Shown here: positions 1-10,400 of the stretch, piece by piece
Numbering within the stretch: position 1 is the first letter of the stretch
Layout of the letters: each line of letters begins with the position of its first letter
Source of the DNA: Dissophora ornata
Lineage: Eukaryota; Mortierellomycota; Mortierellomycetes; Mortierellales; Mortierellaceae
Assembly (NCBI GenBank): GCA_025201705.1
Contig: MU616903.1
Span: forward strand, 1 to 32,841
DNA length: 32,841 nt
Direction of reading: 5' to 3'
The notes under the pieces: model-generated
Told to the model about the DNA's origin: nothing
The model's input: the letters and a program-made list of their open reading frames with translations, nothing else
The model's database searches: none
Position numbers and translations under genes: made by a program

Positions 1-90
1 TTTTTTTTCAAAATTCTCGCCTTAATTTCTTTCCTGGATGGAAACGCAGCTACCAATGCCGCTCCAGGTCTCTACGAAACCTTGCAGTAG
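1..90 (+). CDS. Possible 3' end of a truncated plus-strand gene
   Basis: From the window edge to a TAG stop at 88-90 one frame is open and ends in the peptide LDGNAATNAAPGLYETLQ. Its small and polar residues look more like protein than the other frames do. The first 30 codons are too few to name a family, and the T-run at the very start could instead be intron or leader sequence. The 100 bases that follow are AT-rich and fit a 3' untranslated region. This is a weak call based only on residue composition and position. Confidence 0.25.
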   Translation, partial: FFFKILALISFLDGNAATNAAPGLYETLQ

Positions 91-199
91 CTGTCTCAGG
101 CACCAGGTGGGTAAAAAATCGTGTCTTTTACGATATTCCGAAATTTCCTAAAAACTGAGTTTAGGTATGATATCAGAAATTCCGTTATATGGAATTCAA

Positions 200-271
200 G
201 CTAACATAGTATAATGGTTAGTATATCTCGTTGTGGCCGAGACGATCCTGGTTCGATTCCAGGTGTTAGCA
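200..271 (+). tRNA. tRNA-His (anticodon GTG)
   Basis: A full cloverleaf can be drawn. The 7-bp acceptor stem pairs GCTAACA with TGTTAGC, and the discriminator A is at 271. The anticodon stem TCTCG/CGAGA encloses the loop TTGTGGC, with anticodon GTG at 233-235. The T-arm contains GGTTCGATTCC, a match to the RNA polymerase III B box. There is no intron. A run of seven T's at 290-296 is the likely pol III terminator. As usual for tRNA-His, the extra G at position -1 would be added after transcription. Confidence 0.97.
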
Positions 272-289
272 TTTTGCATCATCGATATA

Positions 290-296
290 TTTTTTT
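290..296 (+). terminator. Pol III T-run terminator of tRNA-His
   Basis: Seven consecutive T's lie about 20 bases after the tRNA 3' end. A shorter TTTT at 272-275 directly follows the gene and could also end transcription. Confidence 0.7.
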
Positions 297-560
297 CAAT
301 GCATCTGACCACGGTCCGTGATTGCCATCTTTGTGTGTGTGATGACTGGATGCAGCAGTGAATTACCCTTTTTTTTGTTTTGTTTTGTTAATTTCATTAT
401 TGTGATGAAGACGCTAGTTTTTATTAGATGATGTTTAATAGATAGTTGTACATGAAGGGGCGATTGGGAGGAAGAGCGAGAACGATAAAATGGAGGTCAA
501 AATCAACGATAGGGCGCGTGGATATAAATTAGACAATAATGGACGTTTCCCCCTCCAGTT

Positions 561-1733
561 TTAAATGAACTCATCGTCATCCTGATTGCGAAGAACAGTG
601 TGTTTTCCACGATCCTGTCCGATTCGAGAAAGGAACATCATCGGTGTAGCATCTGATCCTGAACCCATTGCGCCACCAACCATATCCGAAGGAAGATCGT
701 AGCGGTGGATCAGCGAGTGCGAGTATGACCAAACGACCAACGCGAAATAGAGCTATGATCATTACAGGCGATAGAGTTGTAACAGTTGAGTTTTTTTTGG
801 GAGAACGTTTTTAGTATGATTCACTAGAGTCGAATGATGAAAGCATTCTATCGGGACTTACGTGAAGACACCAGAGACTGAGCAAGATCATGATTGAAAT
901 GCCCCCCTCAAATTCAAAGCCCTGTCGAACCTCATCACTGATGGGTGTGGATGAGTCGCCTGTATCGTTGTCAGGCTGTGGTTCTCCCAAGAGGTGATTC
1001 CTTGACATAAACCAGGTTACTGCCAAAGCAATCGTCTGAATCGCATTGATAATCAAGTCGACAACATAAGCCAATGCATATCGCCCAACAATCCTGGTGT
1101 TGTCCTAGAGCGAGAGAAATAGAGAGTGCAGGACAACTGATCTTATTAGCGTCTTTTTTTTTTGTTTGTGTCATCCATCATTTTTTTTTTTGTCGATTGA
1201 TCTAGCGGGAAAAATAAAAGCACACTCACGACCAACACGCCATAGAGACCCCAGGCGAAGGCGAACGTCGCAAAGACCGAATACAGATACATGATGATCT
1301 TTGCAAGTCCTCCATTTGCGAATATTCCAAAGAATCCCGACACCTTATTCAACTATCAGCGAGAGCGAACGTAAACAAACGTGAGGTTAGGCCAGGCCAA
1401 ATTATGTCAGGTCAGTGGATGCTCAATGCTGCGCAGGATTCTTCCTGTTCGACGAGCGTCACGTAATATCTCAGGGCATCCGTGAAACAAATAGAGACTT
1501 ACAATTGCAAAGATAGTAATGATTGTCACTCCTGTTAGTTTGCGAAGGAGCCGGGGAGGAGGGGTTCAAAGACGAGAGGAGCGAGAGGGGCAAGGGTTAG
1601 AATAGGCAGTTCTGCCAGCCCAAAACGGTGCAGGGAGGGGTAATGCACACAGGAAAGTAGATCCAACTGATTGCATTAGAAACATGCCTGTCTTGAGCTC
1701 CATCACTCCGAGGCACTTGCGCAGACGAATCAT
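561..1733 (-). CDS. KEI1: Kei1 family subunit of inositol phosphorylceramide (IPC) synthase
   Basis: Kei1 partners the catalytic Aur1 subunit in the Golgi to transfer phosphoinositol to ceramide. Five exons join in frame: 1688-1733, 1503-1531, 1230-1352, 862-1104 and 561-752, giving 210 residues, close to the yeast protein of about 220. The start MIRLRKCLGVMELKTG is followed by the family hallmark AILNKVSGFFGIF and then AWGLYGVLV. Four hydrophobic segments are visible; the last, split by intron 4, reads ALVVWSYSHSLI. The hydrophilic C-terminus ends in NQDDDEFI. Exon 2 is only 29 nt. Intron 1 starts with GC (CAG|GCATGT) rather than GT, but this is the junction that gives the family-like join KTG-VTIITIFAILNK. 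The other donors are GTAAGT or GTGAGT. A TTTATT at 420-425 is a likely polyadenylation signal on this strand. Family is confident; the exon 1 to exon 2 junction is inferred. Confidence 0.88.
1532..1687 (-). other. Predicted GC-AG intron 1 of KEI1
   Basis: The donor is CAG|GCATGT and the acceptor is CTAACAG, with the branch-like CTAAC close to the 3' end. A phase-1 split glycine codon (G|GA) restores the Kei1-like reading frame. None of the GT donors I tried nearby gives an open, family-like join. Confidence 0.65.
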
Positions 1734-3653
1734 TGTGTGGTAGCTGTAGTGGTCTCCAGGACTCTGGGTATGGGGTATTTTTTATTGCTGCTGGAGAGTT
1801 GCGGCTCTTGCAGGTGAGCGAGTCTAGTTGCTGAGCGAGAATGAGATATGGCCAAGGCGTGTGTATGATTCAGAGGAAGAGAGAGTCCTACGTCCTGTGT
1901 GATGGAGAGTGGGTTGACGGATTGATGAGTGAATGGGGATGGGGGAAGATCAAAGCTGAAGGGGAGACGAGGAGATGGGGGGTTTTTTTTTTTCAGTTTT
2001 GTCTTGGGCCTTCTGCTTCTCACTCACACGTCGAAGTCACAGAGGACGGCAACTGTCCGGCATAACGCTTTTCCCGCACATGAGATGTATACACATACAC
2101 ACCACACTTATGGTTTTGCGGAATAAGAAACAGAAAACTCGTTTAGTTTACTCTGTTCCGATATCCCTGCCGGGACAGCCTTGCCCGGTAATCCCTCGAA
2201 TATTGACGCACTTTTTTGTAAAAAAAAAAAAAAAGCCTGGCTCTTCCATGCCTATGCGTTATCTCCGTCGGACCTTGAGTAGACGAAGATGCCGCTATTG
2301 GATTGACGTCAGAGCCAAGCAGTCGCTGCGATGCCAATAACTATTCCAGACACGCTGTTTGTCTTTCCTCCAATGCACCAATTTCCAAATTGAGGGAGCA
2401 ATTGGGGCATTGCAACAGCCCAGCCCAGCTTGGCTGCTTCTACTTTTTGATCAAGCCTGCACGCTACATGTGCTTTCTTCGTGAAGGGGCGCTATCTTTT
2501 GCCCTAGCGGTGCTTTGGTCCTTTGCCCTGACCAAGTGATGCAGCCTGACGATTGTTGTCACGGAGGTTCTCATTCCAGATCGCAAACTTCCACAAACCC
2601 CTTTTTTCTGACACTTCTGCTTCCATGGGAGTGATCACCCCGACTGACTGGTGGATGATCAGCAAAAAGTCAGGAGAGCTTCCACCCCTTTGCCCCTTTC
2701 TTCGCCCTGTTTGTGTTATCTTTTGCGCGTACCTTTCTTCATGCAGAGCCATTTACTGTGAACCCTCACCATTTCTTACTGCGTGTCTCTTGGGCCTTTC
2801 CATTGCGTCTTAATAAGAGCAAGGCCCTCAAGGCTGCCCCATGCTGGCTGTCTCAATTGTACCTTCTGGGGTCGGTGAGGCGTACACGGTCTCTCCTCAC
2901 TTATTTTATGTCACTCGTTGTACGTACAGATGCTCGTCTATTGGGTGCTTGAGTGTCGAACATCCAAAAAGAGACACAAAAAAAATATTTACTCAGCATC
3001 TGATCCCACAAACTGACCTGCTGCCAACCCATGCTGACCACAGCGTCCAGCCACATCAGGCGCCTTGACAATGCAATTGCTTCCTCCGCCTACCTACTTC
3101 CCATCCCTGTCTCCCCTACTTCTCTGTTCTCCTTCATACTGTTAATATCAGCTCCCCTTTCCTGTCACATTCCTCCTGAGCACAGGGTGAACAAATCGTG
3201 TGCTACAATCCAAAAAACGACTAGTCGTTTCTTGCTGCAATTTGTTGCTACCACCTACGCTTTGCTCAGCTCCACGTCTGTTTTATTTGAATTCATCTTG
3301 CTCCTCTTTTTTTCCTCTCAATCTCTCTCACAGTTTTTCTTGCCATCAGTCGAGATATCTCGCTTTCTGCATTTCATCGCTTAGTCGCTCTTGCAGTGCT
3401 CTCTCGACAATTGCTCACTCGTCTTTGTTAAAATAAGTCCTGCAGCTTTTTTTTCTTTTTTTTTCTCCTTTGTTACATCCACCACATCCACCACATCTAG
3501 TAACCACCCAGAACTGTGGACACTCACGGAAAGAAAAAACGGTGTTGCGACCAAGACTTGTGGTTCATTCCTTGCTTGGTTCCAGCCTTCTGTGGGTTCC
3601 TCACTCTCCAGCCTCCTTCGTGATCTTTCTTTTTTCTGTTCTTTTGTCTGTTC
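1734..3653. other. Divergent intergenic region between KEI1 and the F-box gene
   Basis: This 1.9-kb stretch must carry the promoters of KEI1 (leftward) and the F-box gene (rightward). Open frames here are short, overlap on both strands and show no recognisable domain. The right half, from about 2960, is strongly pyrimidine-rich on the plus strand (CTCTCT, TTCTTT and CCACC runs), as in fungal promoters and 5' leaders. A 14-A run lies near 2221. I see no RNA gene. Confidence 0.6.
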
Positions 3654-6347
3654 ATGATGTCTCTGCAACACGTCTACACATCCTTCCATCGCTATCTTCT
3701 TTTCAGCCAAAATCACCCCTCCATCGCCACCACCTCTTCCTCTTCTTCTTCTCGTTCTCCACTTTTTACTAGTTCCTTTTGTCAAGACTCCAATTGTTCT
3801 CATTCTTTCCCTGGCACCTCTCCAGTCGACCACAAAGAAGCTGTGACCAGTAATAGCATCATCATCAACCTCAGCATCAACAATAATCAACCCAGAAACA
3901 TGGATGTCCTTGGGATGAGCGACCACTACAGCGGCATCTTGAAATCAACTTTGCGCTCGTCCACATTGCAGGGCAAGTCACCGCTAGTGGAGTCCTTGAA
4001 GAACAAATCGAAGGCTGCCATCCTATTTCCACCTCTATCCCTTTCTATTTCCTTGACGGATGCGACGAACGCAATGGCAACATCATTGTCACCATCATCT
4101 GCGTCATCGTCGTCATTGGCAGCGCTGACTCGATCCAGACGTATTGTACCATACTACGCATCCTGCTTCTCACCACTAGATCTGCCGTCCGATATCTTTG
4201 TCTACCTTCTCGAGTTTCTCAGCCCGGCAGATCTGTGGAGGTTGTGTCAAGTCTCAAGGGCGATGCAGCTGGAGGTGATTGGGTTTATGTCGAAGATCCA
4301 GCGGTTCAAGTTTGAGGCCGTCAGGATTCTTTATCAGGAACATTCGGACCCCGGTTCAGAGTTAGTCCATAGGAGACACACGTTTTACGACCATATGACG
4401 TTTAGAGCGGCATTATCGTCGCCGTTCTCGTCGTCAACATCAACAACAATCCCACCTTCGTCGTTGTCGTCGCTCCGGATGTCGATGTTCTTGTCGCGAA
4501 CCAAAAACTCTGGGCAGGTACAAAGTCGCAGCTCATTTTGGTTGGCCCAAGCTCGATTCTTGGTCGCGACAATTACTGAGGGTACGAATTATGAGCCCGG
4601 GCTCGCTGAAAACTCATCAACTAAGAAAGGAGCGTGCACGAAATTGAGCCGTGAAACAATAATAGATGGGCAGGGGCCCATGACACCAACACCCTCCGCT
4701 TCGTCGTCCTCGTCGCCCTCTGCGTCTTCGTCCTTGGAGGATTTGCATACGAGCAATGAAGATGCTCCCGCGGGCAGTACCTCTTTACCGTCTCATGTGT
4801 CAGTATCATGGTCGTCGGGAACACCAGCTATTCCACATGTGGTATCAGCAGCTGTGTCCCCAATTTCGATTACCATACAAGTACAGCAACAGCAACAGCG
4901 ACTAGGCGACGGCCTACAGAGGCGCAACAATAACAATAACATCCCAGCCCCCCTCCCTATGGAACGATTTAGCTCTATGGTCGACCTGATCTTCGATCCC
5001 AGTATCGTGAACCTCAACCACCGACGAGCCATCATCAACTGTGCGCGTTATGTCTCGGCGAGCATCGACGAATCCTTCTTGAAGGCTGCCAGCACTCATG
5101 ATGCGCTGAACCCTGTATTTCATGCGATGTTCCAGCATCAACACATCGTCAACACAGGGCCATATCTGACAATGTTCTCACCGATTCTGTACGACGTTGA
5201 CGGACCGGAGCTGTCTCCAAGTGAGCGTGCACTGACTGGAGGTGTAGAATCGGCGAGGATTACACCACCAAGGAGGTTGCACAACTACTTCCAGGTGATG
5301 CTATGGCACCGCTGCATGAACGACTTGATCTTACTTTACAATCGTATCCAAAGTCGGCATTTGGATGTGTCGCCCACAAGTAAAGCGCATCATCGAGAGG
5401 CGACGGATCGGAGTGAAGCGCAATCTGCCGTCTGTTGCCAAGACCCAATAGCTCTGTTGAGCCGGAAAGGCGCAGACGCTGACCAAGCTGAACTATACCC
5501 ATTTTGTTGCAAAGCGCACTCGCTTGTCTTCACGACTCAATACCCATTCAGCTTTGTGCCGTACCCTATCCGCGTTCATTTCCGCCGCATTGTGCAAAAA
5601 ATCCAATCTGTCTCTCACAAATCTACATGGTCCACCGCATTTGGAGGCATCGGGGGAAATGAAAATAATCGTGGCCAAGGTTACCGTGAAGTCGAGCACG
5701 CTTTCCCATCCAGACGCACGATCCTGTATACAGGATCGATCAAGAAGCTTCAGTTCTGTAATGGCGCTCCCACTCACCCGTCGCTTTCCACCTCGCCATC
5801 ATCATCCTCGCTGTCACTACCATCACCACCTTTGCAGAGCGCATCGTCGAGCTTATGGCAGACAAGGACAGAAGAGGAAGAGCTTATTCAGAGAAGGTAC
5901 CGCGTCGAAGAGCGGATACGACAGGACAATCTCATCAAACAGGAGATGCTGGCGCTTTGCCATATGGCTTGCGGACTCTTCTTGGCGGATGATCGGTCAC
6001 CAGATGCGCCTCCGACAATCATGTCCCTGCTGAGACAAGGAAGTCCCTGGAATAAGGGTGTCTGGCGTGAGGGCGAATGGCTTACTGCGCCGATTGACGC
6101 GCTAGCACAGCAGCAGCATCGAGATAGCACTGCTCCTTATACGAGCAGATCTGGCGGAGAGGTAACTGCGGAAACAGCAAAGGAGACAATGGGGGCTTCG
6201 GATATGGGACAGTGGCAAAAGATCTGTGTGGCAACTATCCAGTTCTTGGCGCAAAAGGATCTGGCATGGGGCGGAAATCGTACGAACGCAGAGCTGAGCA
6301 GGCTCCGAGCGGCCAGCAACGCGAGTGCGTGGATCTACTACGAGTAA
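3654..6347 (+). CDS. F-box domain protein
   Basis: This single-exon frame of 897 residues has an F-box at about residues 173-215. It begins SPLDLPSDIFVYLLEFLSPA and continues DLWRLCQVSR, which matches the LP-x-ei-l--il-fL---dL--l--Vsr pattern. F-box proteins bind Skp1 and bring substrates to SCF ubiquitin ligases. Ser-rich, Gln-rich and Asn-rich low-complexity stretches surround the F-box, and I see no WD40 or leucine-rich repeats. A charged helical segment (EERIRQDNLIKQEMLALCHM) lies near residues 750-770. The start is uncertain: the first 82 codons are pyrimidine-rich like a leader, and ATG at 3900 (MDVLGMSDH) is a good alternative giving 815 residues. AATAAA at 6400-6405 is a likely polyadenylation signal. 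The substrate is unknown. Confidence 0.85.
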   Translation: MMSLQHVYTSFHRYLLFSQNHPSIATTSSSSSSRSPLFTSSFCQDSNCSHSFPGTSPVDHKEAVTSNSIIINLSINNNQPRNMDVLGMSDHYSGILKSTLRSSTLQGKSPLVESLKNKSKAAILFPPLSLSISLTDATNAMATSLSPSSASSSSLAALTRSRRIVPYYASCFSPLDLPSDIFVYLLEFLSPADLWRLCQVSRAMQLEVIGFMSKIQRFKFEAVRILYQEHSDPGSELVHRRHTFYDHMTFRAALSSPFSSSTSTTIPPSSLSSLRMSMFLSRTKNSGQVQSRSSFWLAQARFLVATITEGTNYEPGLAENSSTKKGACTKLSRETIIDGQGPMTPTPSASSSSSPSASSSLEDLHTSNEDAPAGSTSLPSHVSVSWSSGTPAIPHVVSAAVSPISITIQVQQQQQRLGDGLQRRNNNNNIPAPLPMERFSSMVDLIFDPSIVNLNHRRAIINCARYVSASIDESFLKAASTHDALNPVFHAMFQHQHIVNTGPYLTMFSPILYDVDGPELSPSERALTGGVESARITPPRRLHNYFQVMLWHRCMNDLILLYNRIQSRHLDVSPTSKAHHREATDRSEAQSAVCCQDPIALLSRKGADADQAELYPFCCKAHSLVFTTQYPFSFVPYPIRVHFRRIVQKIQSVSHKSTWSTAFGGIGGNENNRGQGYREVEHAFPSRRTILYTGSIKKLQFCNGAPTHPSLSTSPSSSSLSLPSPPLQSASSSLWQTRTEEEELIQRRYRVEERIRQDNLIKQEMLALCHMACGLFLADDRSPDAPPTIMSLLRQGSPWNKGVWREGEWLTAPIDALAQQQHRDSTAPYTSRSGGEVTAETAKETMGASDMGQWQKICVATIQFLAQKDLAWGGNRTNAELSRLRAASNASAWIYYE

Positions 6348-6399
6348 CTCTATATGTTATGACTGGATTATACATCCTCCATGGATGTGTCATTCTAAT

Positions 6400-6405
6400 A
6401 ATAAA
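6400..6405 (+). promoter_or_regulatory. Polyadenylation signal of the F-box gene
   Basis: AATAAA lies 53 bases after the stop codon of the F-box gene, a normal distance for a fungal 3' end. Confidence 0.5.
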
Positions 6406-7439
6406 GTCATGGTCATGACGACCTTTTGTATATACCAAAAATATGAAGCCACTCTGATACGTGCAGACGTGTGTATATTCCCAAACTTCATATAGAATAA
6501 GGTCCTTCTGTCTTCAACGTGATTGAGCGACTTGATGCTTAGTACTAGATCCCTCCGTGTTTCGTTCCGCAAGCACGAAAACCTCATCAGTGCGGATGTA
6601 CAAACCAACGCTGTGCAGCTTGGAAATGCGCTGAGAAGAAGAGATTCTCTCTCACCTTTCTCCCAGCTCGTCCATCAGACTCATTTATAATCTTTTCCTC
6701 CTATCATTCAATAAGCTCCTCGACTGATCATCAGCTACCAATGCTTTGTCACCCTACTCCTTCCGTAACATGACACTATAATTTCGTTCGATGGACTTCT
6801 CCGCAAGAAGGCTGTGATACGAGCGAATTTAGTCTATTGAAAGGGTAAAGTGGGCTTTCCAAGCGTGGATGGTGCATGCGAAGGCTGCGGAAAAGAAAGG
6901 CGGACTTTTTATTTCTATTGTGGGGCATACCATGAATTGCCCGATTTTGAACAAAATTCACCTTTTGTCTCTACCCCATTCTCCTCGAAGCTTTGAACAC
7001 TTCACCTCTACAGCCCAATCGCAACTTGCTCAGATCTAGATAGAGGAATAGCGTTTTGCTCTTTTCAGTCGTCACTGAAGATGTAAGTAATTGAGGTGGT
7101 CACTACTATCCATGTATGGTTTTATCTAACTGCAATCTCCATCAGTTCCCCATGAGAGCGAGGTCTTGCAAACCTCTAGCAGCTGGCTCATTTCGTCCGC
7201 ACAAATGTTGTTGATAACACAAGGCTTTCAAGTTCTACCACTCATATGTCGTATCTCTCTCTGTGTTTATTGATCTCACATTATATTTTTTTTGGATGGA
7301 GCAGATTAGCCACAAACAATCCCAATCAGAAGCAGGCGGCTCACGTACCTGACCCTGGCTTGCTCATTTGTCACACAATCTTAAACAGAACGCGCACTGC
7401 CCTAACATTTAAACGAAAAGAAACTCCTGCCCTTTCGCG
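6406..7439. other. Intergenic region and 5' leader of the GATA gene
   Basis: About 1 kb with no convincing coding frame. It carries the 3' end of the F-box gene and the promoter and spliced leader of the GATA factor. A C/T-rich and A/T-rich mix before 7440 fits a leader. I see no repeat or RNA gene. Confidence 0.6.
7083..7145 (+). other. Candidate 5' UTR intron of the GATA factor gene
   Basis: This 63-nt segment has the full splice signal set: donor GTAAGT at 7083, branch-like CTAAC at 7126-7130 and acceptor CAG ending at 7145. It lies about 300 bases before the GATA start codon, with no longer coding frame beside it, so it most likely interrupts the leader. This is inference from splice signals only. 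Confidence 0.5.
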
Positions 7440-10400
7440 ATGGACGGTAGTCAGGAGGATCCAAGGCCAGTATCTCCAGAGGTCTCTGCCAATTTCCGAA
7501 GCGTAACGCAAGAAGCCGCTGAGCCTGAGGTTGTCACCCGAAAGGATGAGAAGAGAAAGCAAGACCACCACGAAGGCTTTCAAGACAACGAAGAAAATGA
7601 AGAACACGGTCGAAAACGCCGTACAACGCGGTCTTGTGGCACCTCCACCGCCGCGTCTCCGTCTTCCTCATCGCCAACAATGGAAGAACCAACGAGCTCG
7701 CTGATCTCGTTGGGGTTTATACCTTGTCCGGACTTGGATGCGGACTTGGATGAGCGTGATTTCACACCGAGCCAGAGTATTCGAATCGCGCAGCCTCGAT
7801 TGTCGCTATCGTCGTCACTATCACCCCCACCTCCGTTGTTATCGGTAGACAGGAATTCTTCTGAAGATCGCGCTCAAGACACGCTGGTCACCGAAAGTGC
7901 AGAGCATGCTCTCTTTAGGCATGAACGTGATATCAAGTCGGTCCCATATCATCATCATATCGAGCATCTAGGACATGTCGAGGCTCTGAATCCCGCAACG
8001 TTAGAGAGCGAGCTGGTACAGGGGGTTAGGAGGTTTAGCACCACACCAACCATTCCCGTTTTGGAGCACAGTAGCTGCAATGATCCTGTTACACCGCAAG
8101 GTGCGCGACGCGAAACGGTGTCGCCATCGCCGCCAATTGGGGTCACGCCGCAACGAGGTCCGGATCGATCCCCGTCTCCTTTTACTCTCGAGGACCAACA
8201 AGTGCTGCCGCGACCGCAACAAAGCGCTTTGTCCGAATCGCAAAGCCTTCCTGCTCCACCAGAGGTTAGAGCAATGGAATTGGCCTTTGAGGCATCAGCA
8301 CGAGCGACCCCAACTGCAACGCCATTGTACATGCGGCTGGCGTTTCCACACTATAAGCAAACAGGGTACACTACCCCTTCCCACCTCAACGCTACGCGGC
8401 AGTTGTATCCACCTCTGCCGGGCTCTTCGCCATTGCCACGTGTCCACGACTTGCCCGCATATCAATTTATGAGCGCCTGTAGCAGTAGTCGGTTTGTTGG
8501 GTCGCCCTGGAGCCAGGACAATCAAGCTGAGCCATCACCACCATTCGGACAGTCTTCAGAGCATTGTGTGGAGACGTTCCTCGGGTCGGAAATGGCGGTT
8601 CCCATACCCTCAGGAGGTTCTACGCCATTTCAAAGTCACGGTGGTTCTGGTCATAACTTTGGACATGCTCTCCCTCTTTTTTCACTATCAGGCCAGGCAT
8701 CGAGTGGTAGTGGTCGTGGCGGATATGGTCTGCTTGATGATTCGATGCTCAGCCAGAGCATGCTCACATTCCAGGTTCCCGGTCAGGGCGACGAGCAGCA
8801 GCAAGATTCTCAGAGGCCTCAAACGCGCCATCCACTCATTGAGAATCCTCTAGCCGGTGCCACCGAGGCTGAGTTTTCTACTGTTTCTGGCGAGCCGTCA
8901 TCGTCCTTGATGGCCAGTAGCTCTTCTGCTTACTCAAATCCAGGCTCGAGGCTCCAAAGCAGTAGCACACAATATGCCGCCTCTCAACTCCAACAATTCC
9001 AACAGCCACCACTACTGCCACCTTCGCACCTCCTCAGTCGGCAGGAAATCCAAGCTCAAGACCCTGACCCGAAGCACTGCGACAATTGTCTCACGACGGT
9101 GACTCCCAGCTGGCGCCGTTGCCCGCGTGGCCGAATTCTCCTATGCAACGCCTGTGGGCTATACCAAAAACTTCACGGCCGGCCCCGTCCTTTTTTCAAG
9201 ACCAAAGAAGGAGCAGTCAAAATTCACAGGGGTGTGCAGGACCATGCGCCGTGTTCGAGGTGTGGAACGAGACAGGCGGCCGTATGGAGAAAGGGAGAAA
9301 ACCACGAGGTACTATGCAATGCGTGCAGCGTAGTATTGAAGCAGAATAAGGCCAGTCTGGCCACAGCTGCGGCGATGAAGGCGACCAAAGGGTATGGAGA
9401 TGATAATGCCGGCGGCGAAGGCGGAGCTGGCTTTGAAATGGCAAGTTTGAGTAGAGCTGGAGAATTGTGGCCAGGCGAGACTCCTGGGTCATCTTCGGGG
9501 ACAACACATGATCCATCTTCCTCCTTGACACCTGGCCGAATGCACAGCGCTGGCGGCACTGCTGCAACTGTCATCAGTAGTACTGGTCGTACCAAGAAAA
9601 GTCGATCGAAATCTAGCGGGAAAAGTGCAGCTAGCAACTGCAGCTCTTCTGCCGCTGGAAGCTCGAGCACACGGTCCAAGTATCGATCTTCCACCACCAC
9701 CGCCGCTCCCTTTTCCTCAACAACAGCGACGACAGGAGTACCTGGCTTGACCATGAGTAATGTGGGAAACGAATCTCATGGTGGCATGGTTATCCAGTAT
9801 GGGTTTGGAGTGGGAGGTGTACCATATGTCTTTGGATCCTCCTCATCTGCATTAGACCTGGCTGCAGCCGCTGGCGGTTGGCAGTCTGGTGGTATGACGG
9901 ACCAAGAAGGAGACTCATTGTCGTTCGAGTCAAGCTATCTCACAAACTATCCGCAGGCACAGACATCGCAGCAACAACAACATCCTTACTACGAGATTCT
10001 CCCACCGCGACATCAGCGTCCGTCGGCCGCCGCAACGGCCACAGGATCATTAACTGTCGAAATGGGTCCGATGTCTTCAGATCCAATGAATCAGTTACAA
10101 CGGCGACCGACTTATCAGCTGCCTCATTCATCGTGCATCTTTTCTTCAGGACGTCAATCATACCAACGGCAAAGGTATCGGCAACAATCGCCACGACAGC
10201 AACCGCAGTTGTATCCAGGATACCAATCATATCAACCATACCAGTCCTACCAGCAACAGCAGCATCGCCATCATCCATACCAGGCCCAACATGCTCAGAT
10301 GCAGCAGCAGTTACAGTCGGCAGCGTTGCAATCGCAACCGCAACCGCAACCGCAACCGCAGCAGCAACAGCATTGGTACAGCCGATACCAACAACTCCAA

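Noticed and set aside
3381..3926. 181-codon minus-strand frame with Lys/Glu/Arg-rich content
   Set aside because: It is the antisense of the pyrimidine-rich leader and N-terminus of the F-box gene; its charge bias comes from the CT-rich complement.
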